The notes under the pieces were generated by a model. The model worked only from the letters and a program-made list of their open reading frames with translations. It had not been told where the DNA came from and searched no databases. Shown in pieces: positions 59,398-64,000 of a stretch of 64,000 bases of DNA. The position numbers were made by a program, and so were the translations under genes. The stretch spans positions 28,542,710 to 28,606,709 of the forward strand of contig CM032120.1 in NCBI GenBank assembly GCA_018894105.1, written 5' to 3'. Every line of letters starts with the position of its first letter. The first letter of the stretch is position 1. Origin of the DNA: Jacaranda mimosifolia (taxonomy: Eukaryota; Streptophyta; Magnoliopsida; Lamiales; Bignoniaceae).

Positions 59398-60423
59398 ATG
59401 GCCAGAAAGTCATTCCCACAACCTACAGAATGGTTGAAGGGCAATGTAATAGGATCAGGATCATTTGGCACTGTTCATTTGGCCATAGATAGTGCCACAG
59501 GAGCACTTTTTGTTGCAAAATCTTCAGAATCAGAGGCTGGAATCAGGTCACTCAAGAATGAGGCTATTATTCTTCAGAATTTGGATTCTCCACACATTAT
59601 AAAACGCATAGGGAGAGATGTCTTTTCTGCAGAAAATGGTAAAACAAAATATACCCTTTTCTTTGAGTACATGGCTGGAGGTAGCTTATCAGATGTGGTG
59701 CAAAAATTTGGAGGGACACTGAACGAAAAACTGATTCGTTTGTACACTCGAGAAATCCTCCAAGGTTTGAAGTATATACATAGAAAGGGGATTGCCCACT
59801 CCGATATAAAGTGCAAAAACGTGCTCTTAGACTCCTCAGGAACCATAAAATTGGCTGATTTTGGATGTGCCAAGAGAATTAGTGATCACAATAAAGCAAA
59901 TACTTGTAATGGAATAGGAGGGACACCTCTTTGGATGGCTCCTGAAGTACTAAGAAATGAAGGGTTGGATTTTGCTGCAGATATATGGTCTTTGGGCTGT
60001 ACTGTTATTGAGATGGCCACAGGCAAGCCACCTTGGGGTGGCAATGCATTGATTAATCCAATGGCTGCAGTTCTGAAGATTGCACAGGGGAATGAGGTAC
60101 CTGAGTTTCCAAGGCATTTTTCAGCTGATGGCTTAGATTTTCTTGCAAAGTGTTTGGAGAGAGATCCTAGGAAGAGGTGGACAAGTGAAAAACTATTAGG
60201 ACATCCATTTGTAAGATCAAGACAGGAAGATGCATTTTCACCAACAAGCATTCTTGATGTGCCAAGTTTTGATGATTCAGATGATCATAGTTCATCTGGT
60301 GATGACGAGTTTGTGAGCAGAATTCCCTTCTCAGTGAAATTAAAGAAGAAAGTGCTGCTAAAACATGCTTCAGACAATCTTTTGGAGTCATCAGATAATT
60401 GGATCACTGTCAGGACTGGGTAG
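59398..60423 (+). CDS. Intronless MAPKKK-like protein kinase (MAPKKK17/18 clade)
   Basis: A single-exon 341-residue serine/threonine kinase. Glycine loop IGSGSFGTV (18-26), ATP-binding Lys41 (FVAK), Glu55 (NEA), catalytic loop GIAHSDIKCKNVLL with Asp136 (HSD in place of HRD), DFG at 154-156, activation segment ending GTPLWMAPE (to 183), WSLGCTVIEMATGKPPW, and WTSEKLLGHPF. The C-terminal tail is acidic/Ser-rich (DDSDDHSSSGDDE). This GTPLWMAPE/CTVIEM pattern and lack of introns match the MEKK-like MAPKKK17/18/20 group, which in Arabidopsis acts in abscisic-acid and stress MAPK cascades. Function here is inferred from family. The ATG at 59,398 is followed by an intact frame. Confidence 0.92.
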   Translation: MARKSFPQPTEWLKGNVIGSGSFGTVHLAIDSATGALFVAKSSESEAGIRSLKNEAIILQNLDSPHIIKRIGRDVFSAENGKTKYTLFFEYMAGGSLSDVVQKFGGTLNEKLIRLYTREILQGLKYIHRKGIAHSDIKCKNVLLDSSGTIKLADFGCAKRISDHNKANTCNGIGGTPLWMAPEVLRNEGLDFAADIWSLGCTVIEMATGKPPWGGNALINPMAAVLKIAQGNEVPEFPRHFSADGLDFLAKCLERDPRKRWTSEKLLGHPFVRSRQEDAFSPTSILDVPSFDDSDDHSSSGDDEFVSRIPFSVKLKKKVLLKHASDNLLESSDNWITVRTG

Positions 60424-61588
60424 TAATAGCAATGGAATAGGAACAGATTATGTTGTACAGCAAAAAATAGACAGTTATTAGCTTCTTTTGTAGCATTGGA
60501 TTTTCCATTTTATACCCTTTTTCTCCCCTCGGACTTCGATTCTTTTTTCTTTCAGTAATTATGTGAAGCAATGTAAAAAGCTTTTTTTCTTTTTTAGTAT
60601 TTATTATTGGAGTTTGGACTTTAATGGATGGACCAGTCTAATAACTTTAAAAGAAGTAAAGTTAAATTTTAAGAACAATGACATATATTTTGGAAATCAC
60701 CCCCCCCGCGCCCCCCCCCCCCCCCCCCCTTTTTTTTTACTTCTATTTCTCAAATTATATCTCTTTACTGCTCATTTAGTTAGTATACATATATGCTTGG
60801 CTTTGGTTTCACCGTTTGAGCTCATGAGCACGTAAGTAAGAACAAGATATTTATATGGACTATTTATTTTAATTTGTTGTTAGGTTATTGAATATTTAGT
60901 AGGGCATATTTATGGTGAGATAAGGTTATATTTCACTTATATAAGATATCATTATATTAAATAGTATATATTTTTTTATAATAAATTATTGTTAATTTCA
61001 TAACAAATTATTGATTTGTATTCTAAAATCTTAATACACTAAATGCTTCATAAATATTTTAAAAATAAAAAGAATTAAAATACAATATGACAGTTTTTCC
61101 ATTCAAATTATTGTTTAAACTTTATTAATGGCATTCTCTATAAAATAAACTATAATCTAGTTAAAATATTTTGCTGTTAAATATAAATTTCTAGTTATTG
61201 ATATTATGGATCTACTACTATTTAGCTAATAGAAAATGTATTTTAAGATGGCTACCTCCTGCACCATGATGGTGTCTCACTTTTTTCCCCCCCAGCAATA
61301 TCATGTTGAGTAAATAATTAAAAATAATTAGAATTTACTAATTATTAAATAATTTTTTTATTATTCCAAGATAATATGGACCGCACTAAATTTAACAATA
61401 ATTTTTGATTCAAATATAATTTATTAATTAACTAAATAATAATATCTTTTGTTATCCTTCCCAAACATGGTACACGCATTAAATTATTATTTCAAAATTT
61501 ATTTTACTATTAATTTAATTATATTTTTATTTTTATGTAAAATTCAATACTCAAAATTAAAATAAGTTGAAGACTAGGTATAAAGAAG
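60424..61588. other. Intergenic with homopolymer tract
   Basis: Kinase 3' region, then AT-rich DNA with no gene I can support. A long C tract with a GCG interruption followed by a T run lies at 60,700-60,738. Confidence 0.55.
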
Positions 61589-61600
61589 TTGAAGAGTGAG

Positions 61601-62142
61601 TATAAAAATACAGCCAATGAGGCCCATAGTCTCTGCAGCCTCCTCCACTCCAAGTTCCCAAGAGCCAAAAATCCAAGGCCTGGGCCCAATCACGAATGCT
61701 CTTTCTTAAGGCATAGTTTCTTGATTCTGCACCCGTATCATTTGCCGGCTACATTCTCTCCCTCTGTCGTCTCTCACTCTCTCGCTCTGTCTCTCTCACA
61801 CACACATGCATGTTCACTGTTCAGAACCATTAACATTTTATTTTATTTTTTAGATGACACAAAACAGAGCTAGAATGTTCTCTTCGTTTCTCTGAATGGG
61901 CTATCTCTATTATTGCAGAATCTTAGTCGGAATCTGCTGCGCCTGATCTTTTAAGCTTTGATCTTCAAATGGGTTTCTGCTAAAACCTGCTTATTCACTC
62001 TACATTTCTACTTAGTTTTATCTTTTTTCAAAGAAAAAGGAGGATTCTTGCTAAAAATTGGAAACATAAAAAAGAAAAAATTGTGGGTCCTTTAGAAACA
62101 CTAGAAACTTGAAGGCTTTCGTTGGAGCATTTGAATGCCGTG
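61601..62142 (+). promoter_or_regulatory. Core promoter and leader of the zinc-finger gene
   Basis: TATAAAAATA is at 61,601-61,610, with GGCCCA and TGGGCCCA motifs just downstream, and a CT/AC-rich leader (microsatellite 61,766-61,810). The leader would be about 510 bp if unspliced; a possible acceptor TTTTTTAG near 61,853 may mark a leader intron. Confidence 0.45.
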
Positions 62143-62249
62143 ATGAAAGGCAAAGGAAAGAAGAATGTTGAGATAAACAAGGAAGAGACTGCTGAAAACT
62201 GGTGCTTTGTTTGCAAAGACGGCGGTGATCTTCGGATTTGCGATTACAA
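62143..62249 (+). CDS. PHD-type zinc-finger protein, first coding exon (gene runs off window)
   Basis: ATG at 62,143 opens MKGKGKKNVE, followed by the start of a PHD finger, WCFVCKDGGDLRICDY, giving zinc ligands Cys21, Cys24 and Cys33. The exon ends at 62,249 with a GT donor (AA|GTGTG). This N-terminal finger resembles that of plant zinc-finger CCCH domain-containing protein 44/19 (NERD-type: PHD, SWIB, Plus3, GYF), which binds histone H3 and acts with small-RNA-directed silencing in Arabidopsis. The rest of the finger (a GC-x-YHP-x-C exon) is not found before 64,000, so intron 1 exceeds 1.7 kb. Family assignment from one exon is tentative. Confidence 0.6.
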
Positions 62250-63759
62250 GTGTGTTTTTTATCTTTCCGTCGTTTCTTCTGATTTTTATATGTTTATTTT
62301 CTAATTTCTCTGCCATTAAAATTCATCATCTTCTGTTGAATGTGAAACCTAGGGTCGGGATGGAGAAGTAAGAAGTGGAGAGTATCTCCACTCCAGACAT
62401 TAAATGTTTTGGTATAAGAGAAAGAAAGTGATGAAGCTTTACCCTTTCGGAGGCAAAAGTCTGTCTTTTGGGTTTTGTGTTGCTTTTCTAAATTGGGGTT
62501 CCTTTTTGTCTATACCTATTTGTGTTTTTGTGTTTCCGGAATAGAAAATGCTGCCATGCCTCTGAATTCCGTATTTATCCTGCCCTTTCGATAAAATCTT
62601 AATGATACTTACAATCTTAACCGTGGATGCATCGCCAGGATTCAAAGGTGAAGATTAATGAAATAAATAGTGAACTGCAGTCATAATTCTGCCGATAGAA
62701 GTCTTATAGTTAGAGAAAGCACCCCAAAGTTAATAGTACTAGTTGGGAGGTTCTTTGACCTTTAAGGATGGAACATGCAAAGGCTGAACTGAGAAACCAA
62801 GTTTTCAGAATTCTGATTGTAACGGCACATAATGTGCTCGACTTACTTGTGGTGGGATTTTAGCCGCACAGCAGCAAAATGGTTGGGGGCATGAGGTGAA
62901 TCCACCATAAAAGCTTCCCCTGGTATGCACCTAGCTAGAATCATAAGCCATTGGGTCTTGGACCTGTTGTCGCGAAACTAGTTTGTGTTGTCCAACTCAC
63001 AGCATGCCTTACACAAACAATAATAATACCTCTACCTTAACTATGGAAACAGAGTTGATGTGAGCTCAGAGTTGAATATGGTTTACTTTGAACCACCATC
63101 TGTGAAGACGCGATGAAAATTTTGATGTTAACTCTGACACAATAATGGAAGGTTACCAAATGGACTACTTGATGATTTCTATCTAAAATCTCTGAAGATA
63201 ATAAACATTTTGTGCAATGTTTATAAAGCATAAACAACAAGAAAATAGAAACTATTCATATATCATGCTTAACATTGACGTCAGATTATTTTGTTTCTTA
63301 TGACTCACATACCTAAAGTTGTCATATTTAGTTGGAAAAGTCTAACCCTCCACTGGATCCATGAAACTGAACACTATCTATAAATAAAAGGAAAGTGCCA
63401 GTGTAGGTAAGTGATCAACGATAATTGAACACGGGGAAGACATTTTCTTCTTTTCTTTGGTTATCCAAATGTTATGCTTTAGTTGCTGTTTGGTATAATA
63501 CGTTACTTGTGGACCCAATTTTTCTTCTTCTTTTTTTTTTTTTTTCCTGATTAATTTGGTGAAGTACAAATAAGGCAGTTAATTTATTGCATTAGACAGA
63601 TAAGCAAACTTTGTGTACTTTGTGCCGGAAAAATTTGTAAAACTTTAAAATGGAATTCCCTTTTTGATTCAGTGAGTTTGCATAGTAATAGTTATTGCAA
63701 TCAAGTATAAACATGTGGAAGACTTATCTGTAAATGTGAACTATATGTCTAAATGCAGT
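62250..63759 (+). other. Intron 1 of the zinc-finger gene
   Basis: No coding exon, tRNA or repeat is evident. The short open frames on either strand lack known motifs. A T run lies at 63,531-63,545. Confidence 0.5.
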
Positions 63760-63985
63760 CACGTCAATTATTGTGTGCATATATTGACGAATCTATTAAT
63801 ATCTTGATGTTTGCACGTGTCAATCATCGTGTGCATATGTTATTAGCCAATCTATTTTGCCCTTGATGTTTGTGCGTGTCATTTGATGCGTGCATATGTT
63901 ATTAATGAAACAATTTTCTACCCTGATGTTGTGCATGTCAATTAATGTCTGCGTTTGATATATCTTGATGTTTGTGCTTTCTGTG
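63760..63985 (+). repeat. Minisatellite, about four units of 54-60 bp
   Basis: Units share CACGTGTCAAT, GTGTGCATATGTTATTA and TTGATGTTTG. They start near 63,760, 63,813, 63,871 and 63,930, with variable spacing. The array lies inside the large first intron of the zinc-finger gene and may continue past the window edge. Confidence 0.75.
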
Positions 63986-64000
63986 CATATTCAGTTATTC

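Overview
The window looks like nuclear chromosomal DNA of a eudicot plant. The genes carry AT-rich GT-AG introns, the proteins are plant-type (112-residue cytochrome c, GH116 glucosylceramidase, an intronless MAPKKK-like kinase), there are plant LTR retrotransposons and endogenous plant pararetroviruses, and one fragment resembles plastid ycf2. I cannot name the species from sequence alone.

Layout. 1-4,240: gene-poor, with a candidate solo LTR (about 1,133-1,978). 4,371-7,968: a complete three-exon cytochrome c gene whose second intron holds a 1.26 kb hAT-type element with a perfect 8-bp target duplication. 9,555-14,169: a very young Ty1/copia retrotransposon on the minus strand (two 316-bp LTRs with 2 differences seen by eye, TSD TTTTG) that lacks the core of its reverse transcriptase. 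14,213-16,202: a GGGTTGGG-rich hAT-like element, then a 962-bp Mutator-type MITE with a 9-bp TSD. 17,379-25,580: endogenous caulimovirid 1 (EVE-1), a nearly genome-length decayed copy (primer site, movement protein, coat protein, protease, RT, RNase H, an unknown downstream frame, promoter and poly(A) signal), followed by an inverted partial copy that makes a long hairpin. 26,240-27,575: an intron-containing, broken duplicate of cytochrome c. 27,590-42,490: a second, different caulimovirid relic (EVE-2), split just upstream of its coat-protein zinc knuckle by a 10.9-kb Ty3/gypsy element of Tat type (27,994-38,885, TSD GAGAC).

44,070-45,890 is a diverged paralogue of 15,130-17,380 plus 25,581-25,745, so the area has been segmentally duplicated. 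The paralogous copies supply empty or near-empty sites for EVE-1 and a PIF/Harbinger-like MITE. 45,946-47,735 is a candidate Mutator-like element with long inverted ends and an imperfect 9-bp TSD, and it carries the ycf2-like fragment.

47,745-64,000 is gene-rich: a GBA2-type non-lysosomal glucosylceramidase in 19 coding exons (49,090-58,042; 948 residues by my splice model), an intronless MAPKKK17/18-like kinase (59,398-60,423), and the first coding exon of a PHD-type zinc-finger gene running off the right edge (62,143-62,249 onward).

The functional genes are ordinary housekeeping and signalling genes and form no operon-like unit. The notable biology is the stack of insertions and duplications around the cytochrome c pseudogene, above all the inverted-repeat pararetrovirus with two facing promoters.
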